From Saccharothrix violaceirubra (GTDB lineage: Bacteria; Actinomycetota; Actinomycetes; Mycobacteriales; Pseudonocardiaceae): DNA of 64,000 bases. Numbering within the stretch: position 1 is the first letter of the stretch; each line of letters begins with the position of its first letter. The notes beneath the pieces were generated by a model. It worked only from the letters and a program-made list of their open reading frames with translations. It made no database searches and was not told the DNA's origin. Both the position numbers and the translations under genes were made by a program. Where the stretch lies: NCBI RefSeq assembly GCF_014203755.1, contig NZ_JACHJS010000001.1, positions 6,200,001 to 6,264,000 of the forward strand. The letters run 5' to 3'. Below, piece after piece: positions 18,130-28,337 of the stretch.

Positions 18130-19100
18130 GCCTTCACCCTCTTCTGCCGCGGGTCGAAGGCGTCCCGGAGGCCGTCACCGATGAAGTTCACCGACAGCGA
18201 GATCAACACGATGAGGGTGAACGGGATGAAGAACAACCACGGGTGCAGCTGCAACTCGTTCTTGTTCTGGTTGATCATCAGGCCGAGCGATGTGTCCGGA
18301 GTCTGCACGCCCAGACCGATGAACGACAACGCGGCTTCCAGCAGGACCGCCTGCGCCACCGCGAGCGTCGCGTTGACGATGATCACGTCGATCGTGTTCG
18401 GCAGGATGTGCCGGAACACGATCCGGCCGGTCGAGGCGCCCAGCGCACGGGCCGCCTCGACGAACTCCTTCTCGCGCAACGACAGCACCATGCCGCGGAT
18501 GACGCGGGCGATGGACAGCCAGCTGATCAGGCCGAGGTACAGCGCGACGATGATCCAGTTGCTGTTGTTGCTGCCGTTCACGCCGACCGCGAAGCTGTTG
18601 CGCGCCAGCACGGCCGCGATGACGAACGACGGGATGACCAGGATCAGGTCGATGAACCGGCTGATCAGCGTGTCGACCCAGCCGCGCAGGTAGCCGGCGA
18701 GCGCGCCGAGCACGACGCCGATGAGCGTGGACAGGAACGCCACGATCATCGCGATCTGCAAGGAGAACTGCGTGCCCCGGATGGTCTGGGCGACCATGTC
18801 GCCGCCGAGCCGGTCGGTGCCGAACGGGTGCTGGCCGCTGGGCGGCTTGTACCGGCCCAGGCTCAGCTCGCTGAAGCTGTACTTCCAGAACAGGCCGCCG
18901 AAGAAGGCGAACAGCACGAGCACCACGAAGATGATCACACCGGCGACGGCCGCGCGGTGCCGCAGGAAGCGGCGCAGGATGACCTGCCACTGCTTGCGCG
19001 CCTGGGTGGAGTCGAACTGGCTGATCGCCTCGGCCGATGCCGGCGTGGGCGCCTGCGCCACGGGGGAACCGATCTCAGTCAAGGCGAATCCTCGGGTCAA
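18126..19100 (-). CDS. oppC: Oligopeptide ABC transporter permease
   Basis: An OppC-type permease (324 residues) with a cytoplasmic N-terminal segment, six membrane helices, and the EAA loop [24 protein letters not shown] that docks onto the ATPases. The start is uncertain: ATG 19100 lies 26 nt inside oppB, while an in-frame TTG at 19082 is closer to the oppB stop. Pairs with OppB. Confidence 0.88.
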   Translation of the reverse strand: MTRGFALTEIGSPVAQAPTPASAEAISQFDSTQARKQWQVILRRFLRHRAAVAGVIIFVVLVLFAFFGGLFWKYSFSELSLGRYKPPSGQHPFGTDRLGGDMVAQTIRGTQFSLQIAMIVAFLSTLIGVVLGALAGYLRGWVDTLISRFIDLILVIPSFVIAAVLARNSFAVGVNGSNNSNWIIVALYLGLISWLSIARVIRGMVLSLREKEFVEAARALGASTGRIVFRHILPNTIDVIIVNATLAVAQAVLLEAALSFIGLGVQTPDTSLGLMINQNKNELQLHPWLFFIPFTLIVLISLSVNFIGDGLRDAFDPRQKRVKA

Positions 19101-20073
19101 GGAAGGCGTACAGGATGTCCGCGATCAGGTTGAACGCGATGATGAAGACGGCCGTCACCATCATGAAGCCCAGCACCTGGTACAGCTCCAGGCCGTTGAT
19201 CGCGTCGATGATGAACTTGCCCATGCCGGACCAGCCGAACACGGTCTCGGTGATCACCGCGCCGCTGAACTGGAGACCGATGTTGAGCGAGGACACCGTG
19301 ACGATCGGGATCAGCGCGTTGCGGAACGCGTGCTTGAAGATCGCACGTCCCTGCGAGATGCCCTTGGCCTGCGCCGTGCGCACGTAGTCGGAGTTGAGCG
19401 TGTCCAACATGGACGCGCGCTGGAACCGGCTGTAGAGCGCGAACTGGATGACCACGAGGCAGATCGTCGGCAGCAGGTAGGCGCCGGTGTACTGGTACAC
19501 CTGCTCGCCGAAACTGCCCTTGAACCCGTCGCCGGGTGGTCCGGCCGTGGTGATCCAGCGGTCCGCGCCTATGGATTCGAGCCAGTCGTTCAGCGAGATG
19601 CCGCCCTGCTTGATGATCAGCGCGACGCAGAACAGCGGCATCGAGAACATGGTGAACGATATTCCGGTCGCCACGTAGTCGAAGAGTGAGTACTGTCGGA
19701 CCGCGCCGATCACCCCGACCGCCATGCCGAGCGCGAGGGCGACGAACTCGGCGATCAGGATCAACCGGAGGGTGACGCCGAAGGCCCGGAGCACGTCCTC
19801 CTTGACCGGCTTGCCGGCGTGGCCGGGCGCGATGCTCTTGCCCCAGTCGCCCTTGGCGAAGTTGACGGCCCAGTCCCCGTAGCGCTCGAGGAAGGGCTTG
19901 TTGTAGCCGGTCCGCTCATAAGCCTGGGCGATCTCGGCCGGTGTCCGGGGCTTCTGGAGCTTCCACTCGCCCAGGGGATCGCCCATGGCGGCGGTGAGCG
20001 CGAAGCACAGGAACGAGGCGACGATCAGCAGCGGGATCGAGATCAGCAGTCGTCGAATGATGTAACGAAACAT
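19075..20073 (-). CDS. oppB: Oligopeptide ABC transporter permease
   Basis: A 332-residue OppB-type permease beginning MFRYIIRRLLISIPLLI, with six hydrophobic helices and the EAA motif near DYVRTAQAKGISQGRAIFKH. A large periplasmic insertion around residues 180-220 (ISLNDWLESIGADRW...) is longer than in E. coli OppB but usual in actinobacteria. The next gene upstream is oppA; a strong hairpin lies between them. Confidence 0.88.
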   Translation of the reverse strand: MFRYIIRRLLISIPLLIVASFLCFALTAAMGDPLGEWKLQKPRTPAEIAQAYERTGYNKPFLERYGDWAVNFAKGDWGKSIAPGHAGKPVKEDVLRAFGVTLRLILIAEFVALALGMAVGVIGAVRQYSLFDYVATGISFTMFSMPLFCVALIIKQGGISLNDWLESIGADRWITTAGPPGDGFKGSFGEQVYQYTGAYLLPTICLVVIQFALYSRFQRASMLDTLNSDYVRTAQAKGISQGRAIFKHAFRNALIPIVTVSSLNIGLQFSGAVITETVFGWSGMGKFIIDAINGLELYQVLGFMMVTAVFIIAFNLIADILYAFLDPRIRLD

Positions 20074-20144
20074 GACAAGGTCTCTAGTCTCCCTAGGCGT
20101 GCCCGCTGCGGGCGGGCAGCACCTATCGGACGCGGACACCGTAC

Positions 20145-20175
20145 GGGGGGCCGGTGCTTGTGGCACCGGCCCCCC
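20145..20175 (-). terminator. Intra-operon hairpin between oppA and oppB
   Basis: 13-bp perfect stem GGGGGGCCGGTGC with a 5-nt loop, 45 bp after the oppA stop and 72 bp before oppB. Partial termination or 3' stabilisation here would give more binding protein (OppA) than membrane complex, as in many binding-protein operons. Confidence 0.65.
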
Positions 20176-20219
20176 GGCCGGATGGGTCAGTTAAAGCCGC
20201 GAGCTAACCAGAGCCCGTC

Positions 20220-22055
20220 TTACTTCTTCTTCTGCCACGCGTAGAGGTTCCACGTGATGCCGCCACCGACGCCGATGTAGGAGATCGGGCTGTAGTCGGC
20301 CGAGGACGCCGCGAAGTCGGGGAGCTGGAACAGCGGAACGCTGTGCAGGTCCTCGCGCATGATCTTGTCGACGTCGTTCATCTCGGTGACGCGCTTCTGG
20401 TAGTCGAGCTGACCGTTGGCCGCCGCCCACTTCTCCGTCATCGCGGCGGAGTCGTAGTTGTTGTAGTTGGCGTTGCCGCCCTTGGCCTTCTGGGCGTAGT
20501 TGCCGTACGCGCCGGCCTTCAGCGGCTGGCCGACCCACGCGAACAGCGCAGCGTCGAACTCGCTGGCCGGGAGGCGCTTGTCGTTGAAGTCGGCCGCCTG
20601 GTCGTCGAGGATCTCGATGCCGGCCTGCTTGCACTTGTCCTGCAGGATGCGCACGGTGTCGGCACGACGCTGGACGATCTTGTGGCCCAGCTTGAACGAC
20701 GCCTTGAACTCACCCTTGGTGTAGATGCCGTCGGGGCCCTGCTTCCAGCCGGCGCCTTCGAGGGTCTTCTTGGCCGCCGCGACGTCAGCCTTGCCGACGT
20801 CACCGTAGTGGTCCTCGTAGCCGACCTCGTTGGGCATGAAGGTCAGGCTGCCCAGCGGCTTGGCGTTCGGGTCGACGTCCTTGACCAGGTTGTCGACCAG
20901 CGACTCGCGGTCGAAGCACTGCGCGACCGCCAGGCGCAGCTCCTTGTTCTGCTTGAACAGGGGGCGGGCCATGTTGAAGTCGATGTGCTCGAAGGTCTGG
21001 CCACCGGCCGCGTAGACCTTGAACGCGCTGTCGCCACGAAGCTGCTGGGCCACGGAACCGTCGGCCTGCGGCGCGATCGCCACGACCTCCTTGTTCTGCA
21101 GCTGCTGCGCCGCGGACTGGGCGTCGGTGTTGGTCTTGATGATCACGCGGGCCGGACCGCCCGGGTTGCCCCAGTACTTGTCGTTGCGGACGAGGACCGT
21201 CTGGTCCTGCGTGTCCGACGACTCGATCTTGTAGGGGCCGCCGGAGAGCGCGACCGCCGCGTCGAAGCCCAGCCAGCCGGTCGTGTAGAACTCGGCGACC
21301 TTCTTGACCGTCTCGTCGTTCTGGTCGACGGTCACCTTGGTGATGTCGGAGACGCCGGTCTTCTGCTCGAGCACGTGCGCCGGCAGGATGCCGTCGCTAC
21401 CGGGCTGGGAGAACATGCCCCGGTAGTCGGCGAAGGTCTTGTCCTTCTTGAAGGTCGTGGTGATCGTCTTGTCGTTGTCCGAGCACTCGACCTTCTCGAC
21501 GTCCTCGTAGCCGGTCGGCGACGAGTCGAACAGCGAAGCCTCGCTGCCGTCCTCGCCCTTGACCTTGGCCTTGCTCGCGCCGGCGAGCCAACGCAGGTAG
21601 AAGTCGTCGCAGTCGATCGGCTGGCCGTCGGACCAGACGGCGGCCTTGTTGACCTTCCACTCGATGACCTGCGGCGAGGTGGAGGTGACCTTGATCGAGT
21701 CCATGAGGTCGCCGTCGACCTTGATGACGACCTTGCCGTCGGACGACAGGTCGACGATGAACGGCGAGGGCGAGACGTTGGACAGCGCGATGACGCTGGA
21801 GAAGTTGTTCGTCGCGCCGATGTAGTTGTTGTAGTTGTGGAAGCCCTCTTCCACGGCGATGGCGATCTCGCCGATGTCATCGACCTTGGGCCGCTTCAGC
21901 AGCTCGTCCTGACCGCCGATCTTGCCGGGGTCCGCGTTCTGCTGGCCGCCCTGGTCACCCTCGCCGGCTCCACCGCCGCCGCAGGCGCTGAGCAACAGCG
22001 CCGTGGACGTCACCAGCGCGAGCGCCGAGACAACTTTTGATCTCCTGATCGACAC
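20220..22055 (-). CDS. oppA: Oligopeptide-binding lipoprotein
   Basis: A 611-residue family-5 extracellular solute-binding protein. Start GTG 22055, with RBS AGGAGGG 5 nt upstream. Signal peptide and lipobox: basic RRSK, a hydrophobic stretch, then LLLSACGGGG, so the mature protein is lipid-anchored. The body has the SBP_bac_5 pattern (VIEWKVNKAAVWSDGQPIDCDDF region; LRLAVAQCFDRESLV). It captures peptides for the OppBCDF complex encoded downstream. Confidence 0.9.
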   Translation of the reverse strand: MSIRRSKVVSALALVTSTALLLSACGGGGAGEGDQGGQQNADPGKIGGQDELLKRPKVDDIGEIAIAVEEGFHNYNNYIGATNNFSSVIALSNVSPSPFIVDLSSDGKVVIKVDGDLMDSIKVTSTSPQVIEWKVNKAAVWSDGQPIDCDDFYLRWLAGASKAKVKGEDGSEASLFDSSPTGYEDVEKVECSDNDKTITTTFKKDKTFADYRGMFSQPGSDGILPAHVLEQKTGVSDITKVTVDQNDETVKKVAEFYTTGWLGFDAAVALSGGPYKIESSDTQDQTVLVRNDKYWGNPGGPARVIIKTNTDAQSAAQQLQNKEVVAIAPQADGSVAQQLRGDSAFKVYAAGGQTFEHIDFNMARPLFKQNKELRLAVAQCFDRESLVDNLVKDVDPNAKPLGSLTFMPNEVGYEDHYGDVGKADVAAAKKTLEGAGWKQGPDGIYTKGEFKASFKLGHKIVQRRADTVRILQDKCKQAGIEILDDQAADFNDKRLPASEFDAALFAWVGQPLKAGAYGNYAQKAKGGNANYNNYDSAAMTEKWAAANGQLDYQKRVTEMNDVDKIMREDLHSVPLFQLPDFAASSADYSPISYIGVGGGITWNLYAWQKKK

Positions 22056-22341
22056 GTGCCCTCCTAGCACCGGGTTGGAACGACTGTTTGAGTCGACTTC
22101 CACCCATAACCGAGATGTGCCAAACGCGCCCCGAACCGACACACCGTTGCAGCACGATAAGAAGAGCCCAACCGAAAGGTCACGGCCCGAGCGGCGATCG
22201 TAACCAAAGGGTGACACGTTGGTAGCAGCATGCTACTCCGTCGTTACCGGGCGGGAGCGTTCGTTAACCGGACGACGAGAATACTGTCAAAATCATAGTC
22301 CGAACACACCCCAGAGGTACCCATTCGGGGTGTGTCAACTG
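22056..22341. promoter_or_regulatory. oppA promoter region with small palindrome
   Basis: 286 bp without a gene. It contains the oppA RBS, an inverted repeat GTAGCA-GCA-TGCTAC at 22222-22236 about 170 bp before oppA, and the lpqW-proximal hairpin at 22304-22335. Base composition is lower in GC than in the flanking genes. Confidence 0.5.
22304..22335 (-). terminator. Candidate terminator after the LpqW-like gene
   Basis: 9-bp arms ACACACCCC / GGGGTGTGT around a 14-nt loop, 7 bp after the lpqW stop. The loop contains a GGTACC palindrome. Confidence 0.45.
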
Positions 22342-24036
22342 TCAACGTCCTTCGCGACGCCAGGTCGAAGCACCGGACAACGGGCCTGCGAACGGTGCAC
22401 CGGCCGATACCCCCTGAGCCACCGGCAACGTGACCAACACGTCTGTCACCTGGAACAACGGCATTGCAACCGCCTGTTGCCAGAGCACCGGCTCCACCGT
22501 CGCGAGCGCCTCGGCCAGCAGCAGCCGACCGGTCAACGCGTCGTCGATCACGGGCTGGATCGACTGGTCGCAGAAACCCGACAGATTCGCCGGAATGGGT
22601 GTACCCGGGTCACCCGTCGTGGAACGACAGCCGAAAGCGGAAGCCAGAACGGCCGCGGAATCACCGGTGTCGACGAGAGGCACGACCGCAATGTCGACGA
22701 CTTCCGGCGGTTCGCCATTCGACGTAGCTGTGCCCGCGAGATCGACCCCGAACAACTCATTCGCGGGCGTTGTCCGGACCTCGGACGCGATTCCGGACAA
22801 TGCCAACCGGCGTTGTAGCTGGGTCGCGATGGTGACATACGGTTCGACGCCTTCGGGCGCCGCGATCGTCAGGTTCAACGGACGGCCCTCACGTGACCAC
22901 TGACCGTTGTCAGGCTTCGAGAAACCGGCCTCGGACAACAGCCGGGCGGTGGCCGCCGGATCGGTCGCGACCAGCGTCTTCCGGTAGCCGGACTTCGTCG
23001 GGGGCACGATCTGGGCGTCGGCGCGCAACCCGGCGCCGGGACCGCTGCGACTGCCGATCGCGATCAGCTCGTCGCGGTCCAACGCGCTCATCACGGCCGT
23101 CCGGACCCGGACGTCGGACAACTGTGGCGCGGCGGGCCTCAACAGGACCTGGACGACCTCGGCGCGCGGCACCTGCGTGATCGTGAGCGGGGTCGCCTTG
23201 CCCAGCTCGGCGAGGTCGGTCATGGCGATCGCGTCGGCCCGGACGAGCGCGGCCTGGTCGTCGCCGGTCTTCAAGGCGCCGACTATGTCGTGCTGGGAGG
23301 CACGGCGCAGCACGACCCGGTCGAGCGCGGCCGGCTGCTCCCAGAACCGGTCGTTGCGCTCCAGCACGATCTCGCCGCGCGGCCGGTCCAGCGACTTGAC
23401 CGAGAACGGCCCGGCGCTGGCCGGGAAGCTGTCGTCCAGCGCGGTCGACCAGCCGCCGGGCGCGTCCTTGAGCAGGTGGGCGGGCAGCAGGTCGTGGAAC
23501 AGGGTCCGCCACCCCGGATAGGGCTTGGCGAACGTGACCTCGACGACCTTGCCGCCCTCGCGGCTGGCGATGTCGTCGATCAGCCGGTAGCCCGCCGGGT
23601 CGACCACGCCGGGTTCGGAGCGCATCCGCTGCCACAGGTAGACGAAGTCCTCGGCGGCCACCGGCGCACTGTCCGACCAGCTCGCGTCCTTGCGGATCGT
23701 GTAGGTCACCGTGTACGGGTCGGCCCTGGTCACCCGGGCGTCGAGCAGCAACGTCCGGTCCAGCACCTGGCCGCCGTCGGGCGCCGTGCGGAACGTCGAC
23801 GGGAGCAGCACGGACGCCAGCGCCGTGGTGATCGTCGACTGGCCGGCGAACGTGTGCGGGTTGTAGCCGCCCTTGACGTCGTCGACACCGACGACGATCT
23901 CGTTCAGCTTCTCCTTCGGCACGACCGTCATGCCCGGCGTGCTGGGCACCAGCGGCGGAGGCGGCGTCGCGGTGCAGGCGGTCACGGCCAGCAGGCCGAC
24001 GAGCACCAGCAGCCGCGTCGCGATCCCCCTCGTCAT
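22342..24036 (-). CDS. LpqW-like family-5 solute-binding lipoprotein
   Basis: 564 residues starting at ATG 24036. Signal peptide with lipobox LLAVTACTAT, then a family-5 substrate-binding fold (YTVTYTIRKDASWSDSAPV; LSDVRVRTAVMSALDRDEL). Its position directly downstream of typA, with mshB nearby, matches M. tuberculosis LpqW, which regulates lipomannan/lipoarabinomannan and polar mannosyl-lipid synthesis rather than peptide import. No permease genes adjoin it except through the downstream opp operon, so a second peptide-binding role is also possible. Confidence 0.78.
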   Translation of the reverse strand: MTRGIATRLLVLVGLLAVTACTATPPPPLVPSTPGMTVVPKEKLNEIVVGVDDVKGGYNPHTFAGQSTITTALASVLLPSTFRTAPDGGQVLDRTLLLDARVTRADPYTVTYTIRKDASWSDSAPVAAEDFVYLWQRMRSEPGVVDPAGYRLIDDIASREGGKVVEVTFAKPYPGWRTLFHDLLPAHLLKDAPGGWSTALDDSFPASAGPFSVKSLDRPRGEIVLERNDRFWEQPAALDRVVLRRASQHDIVGALKTGDDQAALVRADAIAMTDLAELGKATPLTITQVPRAEVVQVLLRPAAPQLSDVRVRTAVMSALDRDELIAIGSRSGPGAGLRADAQIVPPTKSGYRKTLVATDPAATARLLSEAGFSKPDNGQWSREGRPLNLTIAAPEGVEPYVTIATQLQRRLALSGIASEVRTTPANELFGVDLAGTATSNGEPPEVVDIAVVPLVDTGDSAAVLASAFGCRSTTGDPGTPIPANLSGFCDQSIQPVIDDALTGRLLLAEALATVEPVLWQQAVAMPLFQVTDVLVTLPVAQGVSAGAPFAGPLSGASTWRREGR

Positions 24037-24155
24037 GAGCACGAGATTGCCAGACGCGGACACCGCCCGACGGAGGAACCCCCGCATCTGAGAGGTGCGC
24101 GACATGCGACCGCCCCCGGTCGGGGACGACCGGGGGCGGTGGCGGCGGACCGGGG

Positions 24156-26057
<1,902 letters not shown>

Positions 26058-26163
26058 GCGGAACTCCTAGAGCTTCTGTCGAGGAAGGCAGGCGCCGGGA
26101 CGGGTGAACGCGCGCAGCCTTCTACAGCCTAGCGGGCGGAGCGTCATTACCACACACGCGGCC

Positions 26164-26185
26164 CGGGTGAGGTCAGCCTCACCCG
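26164..26185. promoter_or_regulatory. 22-bp palindrome resembling an IdeR/DtxR iron box
   Basis: CGGGTGAGG-TCAG-CCTCACCCG has 9-bp perfect arms. The central AGGTCAGCCTCACC agrees with the DtxR/IdeR core AGGTTAGCCTAACC at 12 of 14 positions, but the outer TT/TAA is missing. It lies about 107 bp before typA and about 90 bp before the trpS leader. A plain hairpin or another repressor site is equally possible. Confidence 0.35.
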
Positions 26186-26275
26186 GTGTGGTGACGACCT
26201 GACGCACGAGTCACCATCCGCCGCCGCGGAACTCCGGGGGACTCACCCGAGCCGGGGACCGCTACGATCCCGGAC

Positions 26276-26320
26276 ATGCGCGTTTACGGCTCGTGGTGGC
26301 CCGCCTCCCGGCGGCCCTAG
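26276..26320 (+). CDS. trpS leader peptide (14 aa, Trp-Trp)
   Basis: ATG at 26276 opens a 14-residue ORF, MRVYGSWWPASRRP, ending at TAG. Tandem Trp codons occupy 26294-26299, the pattern expected for a ribosome-stalling sensor of charged tRNA-Trp. It is followed 20 bp later by a 16-bp terminator hairpin and then trpS. In Streptomyces coelicolor an auxiliary trpS is known to be controlled by ribosome-mediated attenuation, which supports the reading. Confidence 0.8.
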   Translation: MRVYGSWWPASRRP

Positions 26321-26340
26321 AGCTACGCGTCGAGCACTTT

Positions 26341-26377
26341 CGACGAAGGCCGCCCGAGCCCCGGGCGGCCTTCGTCG
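26341..26377 (+). terminator. Attenuator terminator upstream of trpS
   Basis: Perfect 16-bp stem CGACGAAGGCCGCCCG (26341-26356) / 26362-26377 with a 5-nt loop, 35 bp before the trpS ATG. Competing structures: hairpin CGTCGA-N6-TCGACG at 26328-26345 overlaps the left arm, and GGCGGCC (26310-26316, end of the leader ORF) can pair with GGCCGCC (26348-26354). These fit a switch between antiterminator and terminator. Confidence 0.75.
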
Positions 26378-26412
26378 TGTCCGGGGTCGGGCACGACCCA
26401 GAGGACCCACCC

Positions 26413-27378
26413 ATGATCAGACTGTCCGCCATCACCCCCTCCGGCCAGGTCCAGCTCGGCAACTACCTGGGCGCGATCCGGAGGTGGGCCGCCGAGGGCA
26501 CGGCCGAGGACGTCTACTTCATCAGCGACCTGCACGCGATGACGTCCGCGCACAACCCCGCACGGCTGCGCGCCTTGACCAGGGAGCAGCTGGCCGTGCT
26601 GGTCGCGGCCGGCGTCGCCCCGGAGTCGGTGTGCGTGCAGTCGGATCTGGTGCGCGAACTGGGCGCGTTGACCTGGTTGCTGGAGTGCACGTGCTCGTAC
26701 GGCGAAGCGGCCCGGATGATCCAGTTCAAGGAGAAGTCGGAAGGCCGGGCGTCGGTGCGGTTGAGCCTGCTGACGTACCCGGTGCTGATGTCGGCGGACA
26801 TCCTGCTCCAGGGGACGCACGAGGTGCCGGTCGGCGAGGACCAGTTGCAACACGTCGAGCTGGCCCGCGTGCTGGCGAGACGGTTCAACGGGACGTACGG
26901 AGAGGTGTTCGTCGTGCCACGCGCTGTCGTCGCGCCGACGGCGGCACGAGTACGCGACCTGGCCGAACCGTCCCGGAAGATGGCCAAGTCGGCCCCCGAC
27001 GCGGCCGGCACGGTGTTCCTGCTGGACCCGCCGGACCTGGTGCGCCGCAAGATCATGAGGGCGGTCACCGACGACCGGGGAGAGGTGCGGTACGACCCCG
27101 ACGGTCAGCCGGGCGTGACCAACCTGCTGGAGATCCTGTCGGCGTGCACGGGCAAGGAAGCCCGCGAACTGGCCGGTTCGCTGTCGGACTACGCCTCACT
27201 GAAAGAGGCGACGGCCGAGGCCGTGGTGGCGGAACTGAAGCCCGTCCGCGAAAGGACTTTGGCGTTGTTGGCCGACCCGACCGAACTGGACCGCATCAGG
27301 GCGGCGGGAGCCGAACGAGCCCGTGACCGCTCGACGCACAGGCTGGAATCGGCCCTAAGGGTGTCCGGCCTGGGCTGA
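26413..27378 (+). CDS. trpS: Tryptophanyl-tRNA synthetase, attenuator-controlled
   Basis: 321-residue class Ic synthetase that charges tRNA-Trp. N-terminal ITPSGQVQLGNYLGAIRRW carries the HIGH-like signature (QLGN), MIQFKEKSEG and VGEDQLQHVE form the substrate region, and RKMAKSAPDAAG is the KMSKS loop. It resembles the auxiliary, indolmycin-resistance-type TrpRS of actinomycetes more by its regulation (leader peptide plus terminator) than by any single residue I can point to. A second, housekeeping trpS is expected elsewhere in the genome. ATG 26413 was chosen by the family start; convergent overlap of 24 nt with the Nudix gene. Confidence 0.88.
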   Translation: MIRLSAITPSGQVQLGNYLGAIRRWAAEGTAEDVYFISDLHAMTSAHNPARLRALTREQLAVLVAAGVAPESVCVQSDLVRELGALTWLLECTCSYGEAARMIQFKEKSEGRASVRLSLLTYPVLMSADILLQGTHEVPVGEDQLQHVELARVLARRFNGTYGEVFVVPRAVVAPTAARVRDLAEPSRKMAKSAPDAAGTVFLLDPPDLVRRKIMRAVTDDRGEVRYDPDGQPGVTNLLEILSACTGKEARELAGSLSDYASLKEATAEAVVAELKPVRERTLALLADPTELDRIRAAGAERARDRSTHRLESALRVSGLG

Positions 27379-28158
27379 AAGCAACTCGCGCAGGGCAGGC
27401 ACCAACACCCGGTCGGCCGGGAGCCAGTCAAGGTCGGCAAGCTCGTCGACCCGAACCCAACGGACGCCTTGGTGCTCCTCGGCGACGGGCTCGCCGTTGA
27501 TGAGATCGGCGGCGTAGACACGCAACAGCAGGTCGGCCTTCAACGGAACGTCAAGGCCGACCTGTTGGCGTGCTTTTACTTCGACGCCAAGCTCCTCACG
27601 ACACTCCCGGACAACAGCCGCGCGGTCATCTTCACCGACCTCGACCCGCCCACCCGGCAACTCCCACTTACCGGCCACCTCCGCCGGAAACCCCCGCTGC
27701 TGCACTAGAAGGCGGTCACCCCTCACAACAGCCGCCCCGACGACAACCCGCGCCTCAACGAGTTCTTCGATCCTCTTGGCAACCCTGGCAGCCCGATCTT
27801 CCAACAACCGCAACGCGATCCGCCGCCAAAAGGCAACATCGACAACCCGCTCCCAGACCGTACGAGGCTGACGCCACCCGACCTCGTGCACAACCAACAC
27901 CCCGGCCCCGGTCACCCGAACATCGGTGCCCAACCAGAACTCCGGCGAACGGTCGGCGACAACCCGAACACCAACCCCACCAAGCCCAGCCCGAGTGACA
28001 ACAACACGACCAGACCGCCCGACCAAAGAGAACTCGGCACCCTCGTACAGAAGGCCCCCACCGTCGACCCGAACCCCCAGGGTGCCCACATCGACCACCG
28101 CACCCGCCACCGTGGCCACCGGTACATCGACCAGGGCCGTGGCCCTCACCACCGACAC
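27355..28158 (-). CDS. Nudix hydrolase with N-terminal START-like domain
   Basis: 267 residues in two parts. Residues 1-125 look like an SRPBCC/START-type fold (VVRATALVDVPVATVAG..., ending in the helix RLLEDRAARVAKRIEEL). Residues 135-260 are a Nudix domain: VVVGAAVVRGDRLLVQQRG, then a complete Nudix box running from GGRVEVGEDDRAAVVREC through EELGV. The Nudix half is MutT-like and would hydrolyse a nucleoside diphosphate derivative such as 8-oxo-dGTP. The fusion is uncommon; the N-terminal part may bind a ligand or simply be a relic. Confidence 0.72.
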   Translation of the reverse strand: MSVVRATALVDVPVATVAGAVVDVGTLGVRVDGGGLLYEGAEFSLVGRSGRVVVTRAGLGGVGVRVVADRSPEFWLGTDVRVTGAGVLVVHEVGWRQPRTVWERVVDVAFWRRIALRLLEDRAARVAKRIEELVEARVVVGAAVVRGDRLLVQQRGFPAEVAGKWELPGGRVEVGEDDRAAVVRECREELGVEVKARQQVGLDVPLKADLLLRVYAADLINGEPVAEEHQGVRWVRVDELADLDWLPADRVLVPALRELLSAQAGHP

Positions 28159-28171
28159 GCGGGAATGCTAC

Positions 28172-28199
28172 TTGTCCACAGCCCCCTCAGTTGTCCACA
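28172..28199. promoter_or_regulatory. Two perfect actinobacterial DnaA boxes
   Basis: TTGTCCACA occurs at 28172-28180 and 28191-28199, same orientation, 19 bp apart, in the gap between the Nudix gene and the accessory island. This 9-mer is the consensus DnaA box of Streptomyces and relatives. The remaining gap to 28337 has a possible -10 (TAGAAT, about 28242) but no convincing gene. Confidence 0.6.
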
Positions 28200-28337
28200 G
28201 CCAAGATCCACACCACGCCCCCGACCGGCTGACGCCGGTAGAATGGGTGCGGGGCGCTCCCCCAGAGGATGGGCGGGGGTCTGTACAGGTGACGGCCGAA
28301 TTCGCGTTTCGGCGACCGAGACGAATTCCCGACGGCC

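Noticed and set aside
22222..22236. GTAGCA-GCA-TGCTAC palindrome as a specific known operator
   Set aside because: It is noted within the oppA promoter region, but it matches no consensus I know and lies far from the start codon, so no regulator is named.
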